Shown: in pieces, positions 34,240-44,317 of the stretch | Numbering within the stretch: the stretch's first letter is position 1 | Layout: each line of letters opens with the position of its first letter | Origin: Mucilaginibacter endophyticus | Lineage (GTDB): Bacteria; Bacteroidota; Bacteroidia; Sphingobacteriales; Sphingobacteriaceae | NCBI RefSeq assembly: GCF_003351025.1 | Contig: NZ_QPCG01000008.1 | Location: 156,938 to 220,937 of the forward strand | Direction: 5' to 3' | Length of the DNA: 64,000 nt | The notes under the pieces: model-generated | Told to the model about the DNA's origin: nothing | Database searches by the model: none | Seen by the model: only the letters and a program-made list of their open reading frames with translations | Program-made: the position numbers and the translations under genes

Positions 34240-34331
34240 ACGTAAAATCACGAAATAGCGTAAATGAAAAAATGGCGAACTTTAATCAACTTATTGACAT
34301 TGAACAAGTTAAATAAAGGCATGCTGATGGC
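34240..34331 (+). promoter_or_regulatory. Sigma-54 promoter with triple half-site, site E (hydrolase gene)
   Basis: CGT (34241), ACG (34250), CGT (34259), six bases between each. GG at 34318-34319 is 77 bp after the first base; GGCATGCTGATGGC is a perfect GG-N10-GC. The ATG lies about 97 bp after the -12 element. Confidence 0.75.
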
Positions 34332-34427
34332 AGTTCAATATAAGACTGGCGATGTCAATAAGTTTGTCATTCAATTAAAAAACAGAATAAATTAATTTTT
34401 TATCGTTTAATCAAATACCTACACAAC

Positions 34428-35246
34428 ATGAAAATTACAGCAAAAGACGGCACAGAGATTTACTACAAAGACTGGGGAACAGGACAACCGATTATGTTCC
34501 ATCATGGCTGGCCGCTATCAAGCGATGACTGGGACGCGCAATTGATGTTCTTTTTACAAAAAGGATACCGCGTGATTGCCCATGACAGGCGCGGACACGG
34601 CAGGTCGAGCCAGGGTTCTGCAAATCATAATATGGAAACCTACGCGGCCGACGTTGCCGAACTTACCGAGTTCCTCGACCTGAAGGATGCCATTCACGTT
34701 GGCCATTCAACTGGTGGGGGGGAAGTGATTCACTATGTAAACAAATATGGCAAAGGCCGTGTGGCTAAAGCCGTGCTGGTGAGTGCTGTTACCCCGCTAA
34801 TGGTGAAAACTGAGAATAATCCGGATGGCGTACCGATGGAGGTTTTTGATGAGATCCGCCTGAATACCGCGACCAACAGAGCTCAGTATTTTGAAGATTT
34901 TACCATGCCTTTTTACGGCTTTAACCGCGAAGGCGCTAAGATATCGCAAGGTATCCGCGATAACTGGTGGCGCCAGGGTATGATGGGCGGTATCAACGCG
35001 CATTATTATGGTATAGCTGCCTTTTCTGAGTTCGATTTTTCAGAAGACCTGAAAAATGTAGACATCCCGGTGTTGGTACTTCACGGTGAAGACGACCAGA
35101 TTGTACCTTTCGAAATATCCGGAAAAAAGGCCGTTACCTTGTTAAAGAATGGTAAACTGATTTCATATCCCGGTTTCCCTCATGGCATGCCGGCAACTGA
35201 AGCCGCCACCATCAACGCTGATATTTTGAGCTTTATCCAGTCTTAA
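34428..35246 (+). CDS. Alpha/beta hydrolase of the chloroperoxidase-like group
   Basis: A 272-residue soluble hydrolase. MFHHGWPLSSDDW holds the oxyanion-hole region, GHSTGGGE the nucleophile Ser, VLHGEDDQIVP the acid, and FPHGMP the catalytic His. It is closest to the non-haem chloroperoxidase/arylesterase group; true haloperoxidase activity of these proteins is usually accidental. No signal peptide. Controlled by sigma-54 site E and ended by its own terminator at 35270, so it is a single-gene transcript in the stress regulon proposed here. Confidence 0.93.
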   Translation: MKITAKDGTEIYYKDWGTGQPIMFHHGWPLSSDDWDAQLMFFLQKGYRVIAHDRRGHGRSSQGSANHNMETYAADVAELTEFLDLKDAIHVGHSTGGGEVIHYVNKYGKGRVAKAVLVSAVTPLMVKTENNPDGVPMEVFDEIRLNTATNRAQYFEDFTMPFYGFNREGAKISQGIRDNWWRQGMMGGINAHYYGIAAFSEFDFSEDLKNVDIPVLVLHGEDDQIVPFEISGKKAVTLLKNGKLISYPGFPHGMPATEAATINADILSFIQS

Positions 35247-35269
35247 AATTGCATAGATTTTTTTTAAGT

Positions 35270-35303
35270 CCGGGGGAAGGCACTTGCCTTCCCCGGTTTT
35301 TTT
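35270..35303 (+). terminator. Intrinsic terminator
   Basis: CCGGGGGAAGGCA and TGCCTTCCCCGG pair and are followed by T7. Confidence 0.9.
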
Positions 35304-35407
35304 GTTAATGGTCAGCCTTTAATGTAGATTCTTAGGGAATATTGCGTACACTTTTCATTCTTGATCTAATTTGAAGAACTAAAAAATTGATTACTTTTCA
35401 GGTTTAA

Positions 35408-35992
35408 TTGCTTCCGCATCCCTTGGCGACTTACGAACTGCTTCCTGATCATGAATTGCTGTCACTTGTGAAAAATGATGACAGGCAGGCGTATACTGCT
35501 ATTTACGATCGCTACAAAAGGCTTTTATTCGTGCATGCCTACAAACGCCTAACAGATACTGATACCGCCAAGGATGTTGTACAGGAAGTTTTTACACAGC
35601 TTTGGGCAAAGCGTACTTCCCTTGTTCTTGAAACAAGCCTGCGCGCATATCTTTATACCGCTGTTAGAAATCAAATTTTTAACCTGATTGCGAAAAAACA
35701 AGTTGAAGCTAAATACCTCGATTCCCTGCAAAACTTTTTAGATCAGTCCACTGATTTTGCCGATCACAAGGTAAGGTACATGCAATTAATGGCTTTGATC
35801 GAATCAGAAATTGAACAACTACCTTTAAAAATGCAGGAAGTGTTTCGGCTTAGCAGAAATGAGCAGCTAACACACAAAGAAATCGCCCAAAAGTTAAGCA
35901 TATCTGAAAAAACAGTAAAAAAACAGGTTCAAAATGCTTTGCGAATATTAAAAGGAAAACTCGGACCGCTGTTTTTCATGCTTATGTTATGA
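35408..35992 (+). CDS. RNA polymerase ECF sigma factor
   Basis: A 194-residue ECF sigma factor. An in-frame stop ends directly before TTG at 35408, so translation must start there or later; the TTG start keeps the usual DHELLSLVKNDDRQAY. Region 2: DTDTAKDVVQEVFTQLWAKR. Region 4: LTHKEIAQKLSISEKTVKKQ. It should drive the second SusC/SusD set under control of the FecR gene that follows 87 bp later. It is a paralogue, not a duplicate, of the factor at 11828. Confidence 0.92.
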   Translation: MLPHPLATYELLPDHELLSLVKNDDRQAYTAIYDRYKRLLFVHAYKRLTDTDTAKDVVQEVFTQLWAKRTSLVLETSLRAYLYTAVRNQIFNLIAKKQVEAKYLDSLQNFLDQSTDFADHKVRYMQLMALIESEIEQLPLKMQEVFRLSRNEQLTHKEIAQKLSISEKTVKKQVQNALRILKGKLGPLFFMLML

Positions 35993-36079
35993 TAATTTTA
36001 ACATTATTTTAAAAAACTGCTAAGTTATCTACTCCCAGTATGCCGTTAACTTGTCTCTATACATAAAAGAGACACATTG

Positions 36080-37192
36080 ATGGCACGTAAATACGACGCT
36101 AAACAATTAATAAACAAACTGCGTACCGGGAAATTAAGTGATGATGAAAAATCAATACTTGAAAGCTGGTACATGGTATGGGGGGCCGACAAAGAAGTTG
36201 ATCTTGGTGAGGAAACTCTTATCAAAAAACTTGAGCAAGTGGAGGCTGAGTTACCACAGCTGGTTCGCAAAAATAAAGAAGTCATCTATTGGCCGAGATA
36301 CGTAGCAGCCGCAGCTACAATCATTTTAGCTATCGGGATATACTTATCCCTGTTTAATCAAACTAAAACAATAAATCAACAGGTTGCATTAAATACTACA
36401 CCAATAAAACCCGGCAAAAATGGAGCGAGGCTCACCCTGTCTAACGGGCGCACAATAGTGCTTAACACAACTGATAATGGCACTCTGGCAACAGATGGCG
36501 GATCGACGATAAGCAAGGCGGATAACGGGCAGCTAAAGTACGTAGATGCTGATAAATCAGCCAATGCCAACATTTTTAACACTTTAATTACAAGCAACGG
36601 AGAACAGTACAGGCTCCTGCTGCCCGATGGTACGAAGGTGTGGTTAAATGCAGGGTCATCGCTTAAGTATCCCACTTCATTTTCAGGAGTGGCAAAACGT
36701 GCGGTGGAGTTAACGGGCGAAGGATATTTTGAGGTTGCTAAGGATGCCCATCATCCATTTATAGTTTCTTCGGCCGGGCAGGAGGTTGAGGTACTCGGCA
36801 CTCATTTCGACATCAGTTCATATCCCGACGATGCTAAGGCCTTAACCACTTTACTTGAGGGCAGCGTCAGGATCAACAATAATTTACTCAAACCTGGTCA
36901 GCAGGCCGTAGTAACCGCGCACCAGCTTAAAATTTTTGACATCGACGCGCAAAGCGCCATAGCCTGGACCAAAGGCCGTTTTCATTTTAACGGCGAAAAT
37001 ATTACCGGGATTATGAGGTGCATAAGCAGGTGGTATAATATAGAGGTAACTTTCAAGGGCGACATGCGCGGCAAAGACTTCGCCGGCGGCTTTTCCCGGT
37101 ATGATGATGTAAGCACCATACTCGATCTGCTGGCTTCCACCAATCACTTACATTATATTATCGAAGGAAGGAGGGTAACGATAATGAATTAA
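36080..37192 (+). CDS. FecR-family anti-sigma factor
   Basis: A 370-residue protein from the ATG at 36080. N-terminal anti-sigma helices (MARKYDAKQLINKLRTGKL), one membrane helix (YVAAAATIILAIGIYLSLF), a spacer, the FecR domain with LLPDGTKVWLNAGSSLKYP and ELTGEGYFEVAKD, and the C-terminal domain ending in LHYIIEGRRVTIMN. It keeps the ECF factor silent until the STN domain of the next gene's product signals. Confidence 0.93.
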   Translation: MARKYDAKQLINKLRTGKLSDDEKSILESWYMVWGADKEVDLGEETLIKKLEQVEAELPQLVRKNKEVIYWPRYVAAAATIILAIGIYLSLFNQTKTINQQVALNTTPIKPGKNGARLTLSNGRTIVLNTTDNGTLATDGGSTISKADNGQLKYVDADKSANANIFNTLITSNGEQYRLLLPDGTKVWLNAGSSLKYPTSFSGVAKRAVELTGEGYFEVAKDAHHPFIVSSAGQEVEVLGTHFDISSYPDDAKALTTLLEGSVRINNNLLKPGQQAVVTAHQLKIFDIDAQSAIAWTKGRFHFNGENITGIMRCISRWYNIEVTFKGDMRGKDFAGGFSRYDDVSTILDLLASTNHLHYIIEGRRVTIMN

Positions 37193-37222
37193 TGCTCTTT
37201 GTACACCACAAAAAGCAAAAAA

Positions 37223-37250
37223 CCAGTTAACGGCTGCTACCGCGAACTGG
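37223..37250 (+). promoter_or_regulatory. Leader hairpin between FecR and SusC genes, second set
   Basis: CCAGTT and AACTGG pair around 16 nt; A-rich sequence precedes it and no T-run follows. It parallels the hairpin at 13483-13504. Confidence 0.4.
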
Positions 37251-37332
37251 CCCCTGGTATAACCAGTAATGCTAAGTTTTATATGAACAACTCGAATTAA
37301 TTGAACTATTGAACTTAAACGATTCAAATGTA

Positions 37333-40300
37333 ATGAATTTTTTTACCCTTTTTTATGGGCCGAAGCCCGTCCGGAAAGTTCGCTTACTATCGTGGGCGAA
37401 GTTTTTGGCAGTTTTACTTTTTTTAATCAATATTCATTTCTCCGCGGCAGCGCAAACAAAGAAAATCACCCTTCATCTTAATCATGCGCCTTTTGAAAAA
37501 TTGCTCAAAGTGTTAGAGAAAGAGAGCGGCTACGAATTTCTTTATAACATTCATGATCTGTCTAAGGCTTTGCCCGTTACCATCAATGTTACGGAGCTTC
37601 AATTTGATAAGGTGCTTGCCCGATGCTTTGCGGGCCAGCCGCTTGGTTACGAGCTAAAAGATAAAACCATCGTGATCAGGCTAAAGCCGGTAACTCCGCA
37701 ACAGGCGAGCAGTTCGGTTCCCGATACGCTTAATATTCATGGTGTGGTTTATTCTGCCGAAGGCCAGCCCTTAGCGGGCGCCACTGTTAAGGTAGATATC
37801 ACCCCCAGCTTTTCGCGTATTTCGTTAGCGGATAATTACGGCTATTATCAAATAGATAAGGTCCCCGCCGGCAGTATATTACAGGTGAGTTTTATAGGTT
37901 ACCAAACGCAAAACATACCCCTTATGGGCAGGCGCAGCATAGATGTAACCATGAGCAGCGGCAACCAGGAAATGCACGAGGTATTTGTTGTATCTACGGG
38001 TTTTCAAAAACTAAACAAGGAACGGGCTACGGGATCATTCGCCAGGCCCGATATGAAAGTGTTTGGCCAGCGCGCCGCTACAAATGATATTGTTAGCCGC
38101 CTTGACGGGCAGATAGCCGGTTTGACTGTTGTTCCCGGCGTGCAGGGTAACGGCACTACAAAGCAGGCCGTGGTTAGAGGAAAAAGCACCGTTACCAACG
38201 GCTCGCAACCGCTTTATGTAGTAAACGGCGTTCCGGTGCCTGATATTACGGCTATAAACCCGGATGATATTGGCGATATCACCGTATTAAAAGACGCGTC
38301 GGCAGCTGCTATATGGGGCGCTCAGGCTTCTAATGGTGTTATTGTTATTACAACCAAATCGGGCCGGAATAATCAAAATATCAATATCAATTATTCTGGC
38401 TATGTCACTTTTACCGGCAAACCAAATTTTGGGTATGCCAATGTGATGAGCAGCCGGCAATATATACAAGCTGCCCGGGAAACATTTGATCCGGTAACTT
38501 ATCCCTGGGGTAGCCTTTCAAACAGCTTTATAGCGCCGCACGAGCAGATATTATACAATCAGAACCGCGGCATTATCAGTGCTGCCAGGTCGGCTCAACA
38601 GCTTGACAGCCTCGCAGCGATAAACAACACCGCGCAGGTAAAAGACATTTGGTTCAGAAACGGTATACTCAGTAATCATACTGTTTCGGCAACCGGCGGC
38701 GGCGACGCTTATTCTTTTTACAGTTCCATATCATACACCGGGAATAAAAGCAATACCCCCGGCGAAAAAAATGACCAGTACAGATTGACTTTCAACCAAA
38801 CCTTCCGCCCTAATAAACGTGTTACATTAAACCTTAATTCGGCATTTGCTTACGCGTATAACAGCAGCAAAAGGCCCATAACCATCGGGGCCGACTTTCT
38901 TCCCTACCAGCTATTCAGGGATGGGAATGGCAATAACATCCAGTTAAATTATCTGCAAGGCATCCCGGATGAAAGAAAAGCCGATTATGAGCAACGGAGC
39001 GGTATTAACTTAAACTATAGTCCGCTTGATGAACTGGGTAGCGGATATACCCGTAGCAAACTGCTTACAGTGGGCGCTACCGCCGACCTTACGATAAAAA
39101 TCTTGAAGGGGCTTAGCTTTCAGGGTACTTACGGATATCAGCGGATTCCGGGCACTACCGAAACATACGACGATATATCCAAGTATGCGATGCGCAGGGA
39201 ACTTCTTGATTTTACTGTGGCGCCGTTTGCAGGGTCGACACCTGTTTATTATCTTCCCAATACAGGCGGCAGATTTTCTACAGCAAGTTCAACCGCTGCC
39301 AACTGGACAGTGAGGAACCAGTTAACGTTTACCTCTGCATTAAGGGACGGCAAAGACCACCTCAATATCCAGGCTGGCCAGGATTTGCAGGAACAATCAA
39401 CCCTGATAAACACAACTACAGTTAGAGGTTATGATGATGTATTAAAAACTTACACCCTGCTAAATTATCAAACGCTATCTCAGGGTGTCTTTGGCGCTGT
39501 AGGCTCATTTCGCAGCGTTTTTACCGAAAAGCCCTTTGATACTTTTGGTACCCTAAGGCGATTCCGCTCATACTTCGCCTTGCTCAACTACTCAATGAAT
39601 GATAAATATCAGCTCGATGCCAGCATACGCAGAGACCATAGTAACCTTTTCGCCTCTAACCAGGCCTCGCAAAACAAACCTGCTTTTAGCGTTGGTGCCA
39701 GGTGGAATGCCGGCCGGGAAGCGTTTATACAAAAGGTTGGCTGGATAGATAATTTAAGTTTGCGTGCAACATACGGCATCACCGGAAACTCGCCTTACCT
39801 CAACGCGGCTTCGCTATACGATATAGTTAACGCCCAAACCAACTCTACGTTCGGCAATTCGCTTTATTTATCCTCGCCGGCAAACAGGAAGTTAACCTGG
39901 GAAACTACCCGTACTTTTAACCTCGGTATTGATATGGGCGTGCTGAACAACCGTATTTCGGGCAGTGTTGATGCCTATTATAAAAACACTACCGATTTGC
40001 TGGGAAGTATATCTGTAAACCCGCTTAACGGCTTTGTACGCACAAACGGCAATTTAGGTAATATTACCAATAAGGGTATTGAGATTAACTTGAATACCTT
40101 AAACCTGGAGGCTGGCGCGTTTAAGTGGCAAAGCCACCTGGTGTTCAGCTACAACCTTAATAAACTTGCTTCATACAGCGAGCCCACGCCCGATATGCTT
40201 ACCAATACCTGGCAACTCGCGTCGCAGTGGGCCATAGGTTATGCTACGCCGGTGTTATTCGCTTATCGTTACGCCGGGCTCGACAACATAGGCGATCCTC

Positions 40301-40914
40301 AAATTAAACTGGCCAACGGAACCGTCACCAAAGATCCGTACGTTGCAACCGCTGCCGACCTTGTGTACAAGGGCTCTACTTTACCTAAATATAACGGCGG
40401 CTTCTCCAACACCTTTCAGTACAAACAACTGTCGTTAACGGCCAACATCATCTTTAACCTTGGTGCAGTAATGCGCCGTGATGTTAACCAGTTTTACGCG
40501 GGCCGGTTAAGCGGCACTGCCGGAAGCTTTAGTGAAAACATTAACCCGGAGTTTGAAAACCGTTGGAAAAAGCCTGGCGATGAGCTCAGTACAAATATCC
40601 CCGCCTATGTTGCCAGCCTTGGCGTTAACAACTTCAGACGGAACACCAGCTACTACACTTATGCCGATATCAATGTAGTGAGCGCCTCTTATGCCAAACT
40701 GCGGGACATTACGCTATCATACGCCCTGCCCGCCGGAGTAGCAGGCAAGCTGAAGCTTTCGGCAGTTAACCTTTACGTGCAAACAGGCAATTACATGGTT
40801 TGGAAGAATAATAAATATGGCATAGACCCGGAGTATCAGGCATTTAATATAGGTGTAAGAAGTTTGCCTGCGTACAAGCACACCTTTACGCTCGGGGCTA
40901 ATGTTACATTTTAA
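37333..40914 (+). CDS. SusC/RagA TonB-linked outer-membrane transporter with STN domain
   Basis: An 1193-residue protein from the ATG at 37333. Signal sequence (FLAVLLFLINIHFSAAAQ), STN domain (about 30-115: LHLNHAPFEKLLKVLEKESG), CarboxypepD-like domain (GVVYSAEGQPLAGATVKV), plug (TGFQKLNKERATGSF; KDASAAAIWGAQASNGVIV), and a beta-barrel ending in FTLGANVTF. It should import a ligand captured by the SusD protein encoded next, with signalling to FecR. Two thioredoxin-fold proteins in the same operon are common companions of such sets; the ligand is not evident. Confidence 0.95.
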   Translation: MNFFTLFYGPKPVRKVRLLSWAKFLAVLLFLINIHFSAAAQTKKITLHLNHAPFEKLLKVLEKESGYEFLYNIHDLSKALPVTINVTELQFDKVLARCFAGQPLGYELKDKTIVIRLKPVTPQQASSSVPDTLNIHGVVYSAEGQPLAGATVKVDITPSFSRISLADNYGYYQIDKVPAGSILQVSFIGYQTQNIPLMGRRSIDVTMSSGNQEMHEVFVVSTGFQKLNKERATGSFARPDMKVFGQRAATNDIVSRLDGQIAGLTVVPGVQGNGTTKQAVVRGKSTVTNGSQPLYVVNGVPVPDITAINPDDIGDITVLKDASAAAIWGAQASNGVIVITTKSGRNNQNININYSGYVTFTGKPNFGYANVMSSRQYIQAARETFDPVTYPWGSLSNSFIAPHEQILYNQNRGIISAARSAQQLDSLAAINNTAQVKDIWFRNGILSNHTVSATGGGDAYSFYSSISYTGNKSNTPGEKNDQYRLTFNQTFRPNKRVTLNLNSAFAYAYNSSKRPITIGADFLPYQLFRDGNGNNIQLNYLQGIPDERKADYEQRSGINLNYSPLDELGSGYTRSKLLTVGATADLTIKILKGLSFQGTYGYQRIPGTTETYDDISKYAMRRELLDFTVAPFAGSTPVYYLPNTGGRFSTASSTAANWTVRNQLTFTSALRDGKDHLNIQAGQDLQEQSTLINTTTVRGYDDVLKTYTLLNYQTLSQGVFGAVGSFRSVFTEKPFDTFGTLRRFRSYFALLNYSMNDKYQLDASIRRDHSNLFASNQASQNKPAFSVGARWNAGREAFIQKVGWIDNLSLRATYGITGNSPYLNAASLYDIVNAQTNSTFGNSLYLSSPANRKLTWETTRTFNLGIDMGVLNNRISGSVDAYYKNTTDLLGSISVNPLNGFVRTNGNLGNITNKGIEINLNTLNLEAGAFKWQSHLVFSYNLNKLASYSEPTPDMLTNTWQLASQWAIGYATPVLFAYRYAGLDNIGDPQIKLANGTVTKDPYVATAADLVYKGSTLPKYNGGFSNTFQYKQLSLTANIIFNLGAVMRRDVNQFYAGRLSGTAGSFSENINPEFENRWKKPGDELSTNIPAYVASLGVNNFRRNTSYYTYADINVVSASYAKLRDITLSYALPAGVAGKLKLSAVNLYVQTGNYMVWKNNKYGIDPEYQAFNIGVRSLPAYKHTFTLGANVTF

Positions 40915-40927
40915 ATTTTTATTGAAG

Positions 40928-42403
40928 ATGAAAGTACAACATTGTAAAATTTTTATGTATACCTGTCTTTTTTGCCTGCTGTTATCCTGTAAAAAAGACT
41001 TTTTAAACATTGTGCCGCAAGGCCGCCAGTTGGTAACAACAACCGCCGATTTTGATAAAGTGATGAACGACCAGGGCTTGTATGTTTATGACTTTGCCGG
41101 CGGATGGCAACAGCTGGTTTTAATGGGCGATGACGTAGCTGCCGAAGAAAGCCATTACAATTCGGGCGGCAATCCGGGCATATCGCAAAGAGCGTTTGAA
41201 TGGAAAGCCGATGTTTTTACACCAACCGACTACGACTGGACCATGCAGTTGTATATGAGTAACCTGTATACCATCAACAAGGTTATTAACGAGGTTGAGG
41301 GATCAACAGGCGGATCGGCCGAACAAAAAGCGGTATTACTGGCCGAAGCACAGGCAACAAGGGCCTGGATTTATTTTCAATTCGTCAATTTTTTTGGAAA
41401 ACCTTACAACGCGTCAACCGCAAGCGCAGACCCCGCGTTTCCTATCATCACTTCTGCCGATATAAATGCTACCGGTTTTACACGGGCCAGCGTAAAACAG
41501 GTGTATGATTTTATTACTGCCGACCTTAAAGCCGCTATTTCCAAACTACCGCTTAGCGGTAAAAGTAAAGTGCGCTTTAATAAGGCAGCGGCCGAAGCGC
41601 TAATGGGCAAAGTATATCTTTTTACCGGCGATAACTTAAACGCTGTTGCCATGCTTAACGCGGCAATAAAGGATAATGGTGCTTCATCCGCTCCGGCAGT
41701 ATTATATAATTACAACCAAACCTTTGCACCCGACGGCGAATTTTATCCGGTAACGGATTATGGGCCAACAAACTCTCCATTTGCCGGCTATACCAACGTA
41801 ACAGAATCGCTTTTAGCGAAGTCATTTTACAACGGGCCATATAATGGCAACGGCTTCATGAACGATTTCATCGTACTATCGCCGCAAGCACGTTCCTTGT
41901 TTGACCCGGCAGACCTCCGTTTGAATTTTTATGCGGCACAATTTCCCTACCAGGAAATAAACCCATCAGGCCGCCTCTCAAAAATAGGCGTACAACTAAG
42001 TCGCTTCGGGATTCAGCTTCCGGAGCTGTATTTACTTACCGGCGAAGCAAAGGCCCGCAACGGTGATTTGGCCGGAGCCGTAGCCGATGTGGAAATATTA
42101 CGGAAAAACAGGATGCCCGTGGATCACGCGGCGATTCCTGCCGCAGTTGCATCCAACCAAAACCTCCTGATCAAATTCATCTTTGATGAACGTGTGCGTG
42201 AGTTTGCAGCTGAAGGTTACCGTTGGTTCGACATGAGGCGCATGTCTGTCGATCCATTATTTACCGGGCAAACATTTACCCATTTGCTGTACGCCGATGA
42301 AACAAATAACGCCAAAACCATAACGCTGGATGAAAAACGTATGACCTTAAAATTGCCTTACTACATCATGGTCAGCAATCCGCAAATAACAAACAATCCA
42401 TAA
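40928..42403 (+). CDS. SusD/RagB outer-membrane lipoprotein
   Basis: A 491-residue lipoprotein from the ATG at 40928. The lipobox is LFCLLLSC, with Cys followed by KKDFLNIVPQ, as usual for SusD. TPR-like helices and the C-terminal RagB domain are marked by QATRAWIYFQFVNFFG and FDERVREFAAEGYRWFDMRR. It starts 13 bp after the SusC stop and is shorter than its counterpart at 17160. Confidence 0.94.
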   Translation: MKVQHCKIFMYTCLFCLLLSCKKDFLNIVPQGRQLVTTTADFDKVMNDQGLYVYDFAGGWQQLVLMGDDVAAEESHYNSGGNPGISQRAFEWKADVFTPTDYDWTMQLYMSNLYTINKVINEVEGSTGGSAEQKAVLLAEAQATRAWIYFQFVNFFGKPYNASTASADPAFPIITSADINATGFTRASVKQVYDFITADLKAAISKLPLSGKSKVRFNKAAAEALMGKVYLFTGDNLNAVAMLNAAIKDNGASSAPAVLYNYNQTFAPDGEFYPVTDYGPTNSPFAGYTNVTESLLAKSFYNGPYNGNGFMNDFIVLSPQARSLFDPADLRLNFYAAQFPYQEINPSGRLSKIGVQLSRFGIQLPELYLLTGEAKARNGDLAGAVADVEILRKNRMPVDHAAIPAAVASNQNLLIKFIFDERVREFAAEGYRWFDMRRMSVDPLFTGQTFTHLLYADETNNAKTITLDEKRMTLKLPYYIMVSNPQITNNP

Positions 42404-42406
42404 GTC

Positions 42407-43561
42407 ATGAAAAAATACATCATATTTAGTTTTTTATATCTGTTAGCGACGGTAGCCGTTGCACAACATCCATTTACAATTACCGGCCAGCTTGCAAAAG
42501 ATAAACAAGGCATAATCCTTTTAGAATACGACAACGCCAAAGGGGATTACATACAGGATTCAACTAAAGTTGTAAACGGCGCGTTTACATTTAAAGGCAC
42601 AATTACCGACCCTGCCTACGCCACGCTGAACCTCAACCCATATAAGGGGCCGCTAACTGCCGCCACGATGTCGAAAATTGATATGCAAAGATTTTATATT
42701 GATGGAGACGTCAATGTAAAAAGCTTGGGAGGCATGAAGGAAGCGATAATTACAGGTGGAAAAACGCAGGCTGAATTTACCCGCAGAAATAAGCCATTTG
42801 AACCATTGAACGAACAGCTTAAGCCGATTAACGAAAAACTTTCCAGGCTATCAAAAGACGACAGTACCAGGATGCCATTAATGAAAGAACTTGGCATGCT
42901 GATGAAAAAGGCCGACGAACTGGACAGCGTTTTTATAGCTCAGCATCCCGATAGCTATGTTGCCTTCGATATCTGGAGGAGGAAAAAGGCCCGTGCAATT
43001 ACACCGGTCCTCAACTCATCGTTCAACCGCTTTAGCAAGAGTATCAAAGAATCTGAAGCAGGAAAAATATTAAGTTCAAAAATCGATGCGGTTACGCTGC
43101 TTACCAAAGGAAAGCCTGCGCCTGATTTTACTTTACCCGATAGTGAAGGGAAAATGGTGTCGCTATCATCATTTAAAGGCAAGGATGTTTTATTGGTATT
43201 CTGGTTCAGAAACTTTGTGCCGTTTGACAAGTTTGCCCTTTACATGAGACGGGCCGAAAAGCGGTTAAAAGAAAAAGGAGCGGTTATAATTGGCGTTAGC
43301 TATGACGATGAAGATACCTGGAAGCAGCAAATAGCCGAACAGTTTCCGGGATGGGTGCACCTTAATGATGTTGAAGGGTTTTCTGAAAACGGCCGCTCTG
43401 CAGGCGCCGTTACAAAAAGTTATGCCTTATTCAATAAAGGCACGCTCCCGGCAGCCTATCTTATTGGCAAAGACGGTAAGTTTTTGTCGGACAAGGTAGT
43501 GCTCAATGATAACGAATTAGGATTTACACTTGAAAAATTGATTGAAAATGAAGGCAAATAA
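42407..43561 (+). CDS. DUF4369 and thioredoxin-fold protein lacking the CxxC
   Basis: A 384-residue secreted protein. Signal peptide (YIIFSFLYLLATVAVAQ), a DUF4369-type beta domain (FTITGQLAKDKQGIILLEYD), a helical linker, and an AhpC/TlpA thioredoxin fold from KGKPAPDFTLPDSEGK. Where TlpA proteins have WCxxC this one reads VFWFRNFVPFDKF, with no cysteine, so it cannot act as a disulfide reductase. It may be a binding or regulatory version. It begins 3 bp after the SusD stop and overlaps the next gene, which does have WCVPC. Confidence 0.85.
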   Translation: MKKYIIFSFLYLLATVAVAQHPFTITGQLAKDKQGIILLEYDNAKGDYIQDSTKVVNGAFTFKGTITDPAYATLNLNPYKGPLTAATMSKIDMQRFYIDGDVNVKSLGGMKEAIITGGKTQAEFTRRNKPFEPLNEQLKPINEKLSRLSKDDSTRMPLMKELGMLMKKADELDSVFIAQHPDSYVAFDIWRRKKARAITPVLNSSFNRFSKSIKESEAGKILSSKIDAVTLLTKGKPAPDFTLPDSEGKMVSLSSFKGKDVLLVFWFRNFVPFDKFALYMRRAEKRLKEKGAVIIGVSYDDEDTWKQQIAEQFPGWVHLNDVEGFSENGRSAGAVTKSYALFNKGTLPAAYLIGKDGKFLSDKVVLNDNELGFTLEKLIENEGK

Positions 43562-44123
43562 CATAATGGGGCTTTTAGTTGTTTTGCTGTTAACAATTAC
43601 AGCATTAACAGCAAACGCGCAACGGGTTGAAGACTTTCCCGATATCGGCGACCCGATTACAACTTATCCACAGGTAGAATGGATAAAAGGCGGCCCCATA
43701 AATAAATTTGAGGATGGCAAAATTTATTTGGTCGAACTTTGGGCAACCTGGTGCGTACCCTGTATGGCCGCCATGCCTCACCTGAATGAGCTTAGTTTAA
43801 AATTTAAGGATAAGATTACATTCATTGCCCAGGACGTATTTGAAAGGGATGAGGCGAAGGCGGTGAACTATGTAAAAAATCACACCCACGAACTGAATTT
43901 TAATATCGCCCTAAGCGGCCCGCCCGGAAGTGATTTTGATAAAAAGTGGATAAAACCGGCAGCTGTATCGGCAATACCCCAAACCTACCTGATACGAAAT
44001 GGTAAATTAATGTGGGTAACTACTCCCGACCAAATTAATGAACAGGTACTCCAGTTATTGATTGATGGCAAGTTTACCATGGATGCTGCCAAAAAGCTCA
44101 GTAAATCCGGATCGGGTAATTAA
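43548..44123 (+). CDS. TlpA-like thioredoxin
   Basis: A 191-residue secreted thioredoxin from the ATG at 43548. Signal peptide (IMGLLVVLLLTITALTANAQ). Active site LWATWCVPCMAAMPHL; the cis-proline lies in AVSAIPQTYLI. It should reduce disulfides in periplasmic or outer-membrane proteins. The start lies 14 bp inside the end of the cysteine-less homologue upstream, so the two are translationally coupled and may act as a pair. It is the last gene of the operon. Confidence 0.9.
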   Translation: MKANNIMGLLVVLLLTITALTANAQRVEDFPDIGDPITTYPQVEWIKGGPINKFEDGKIYLVELWATWCVPCMAAMPHLNELSLKFKDKITFIAQDVFERDEAKAVNYVKNHTHELNFNIALSGPPGSDFDKKWIKPAAVSAIPQTYLIRNGKLMWVTTPDQINEQVLQLLIDGKFTMDAAKKLSKSGSGN

Positions 44124-44193
44124 CGGTCATACAAGAAAATTTACTTGCTTAATTATCGTATAATGTAATCCTGAATGTTAAGGATTATGTAGA

Positions 44194-44222
44194 AGTCCCG
44201 GCAGTGCAGCCGGGACTTTTTT
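44194..44222 (+). terminator. Intrinsic terminator of the second SusCD operon
   Basis: AGTCCCGG and CCGGGACT pair around 8 nt and are followed by T6. Confidence 0.9.
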
Positions 44223-44317
44223 GTAAAAGGCTAAATCAACAATCCGGCAAAGACCCACGCCGCGGCGGTTGCGGCTTGTTGATCCGCTTTAGTACCGCAA
44301 TGGAAGCCCTATAGCTA

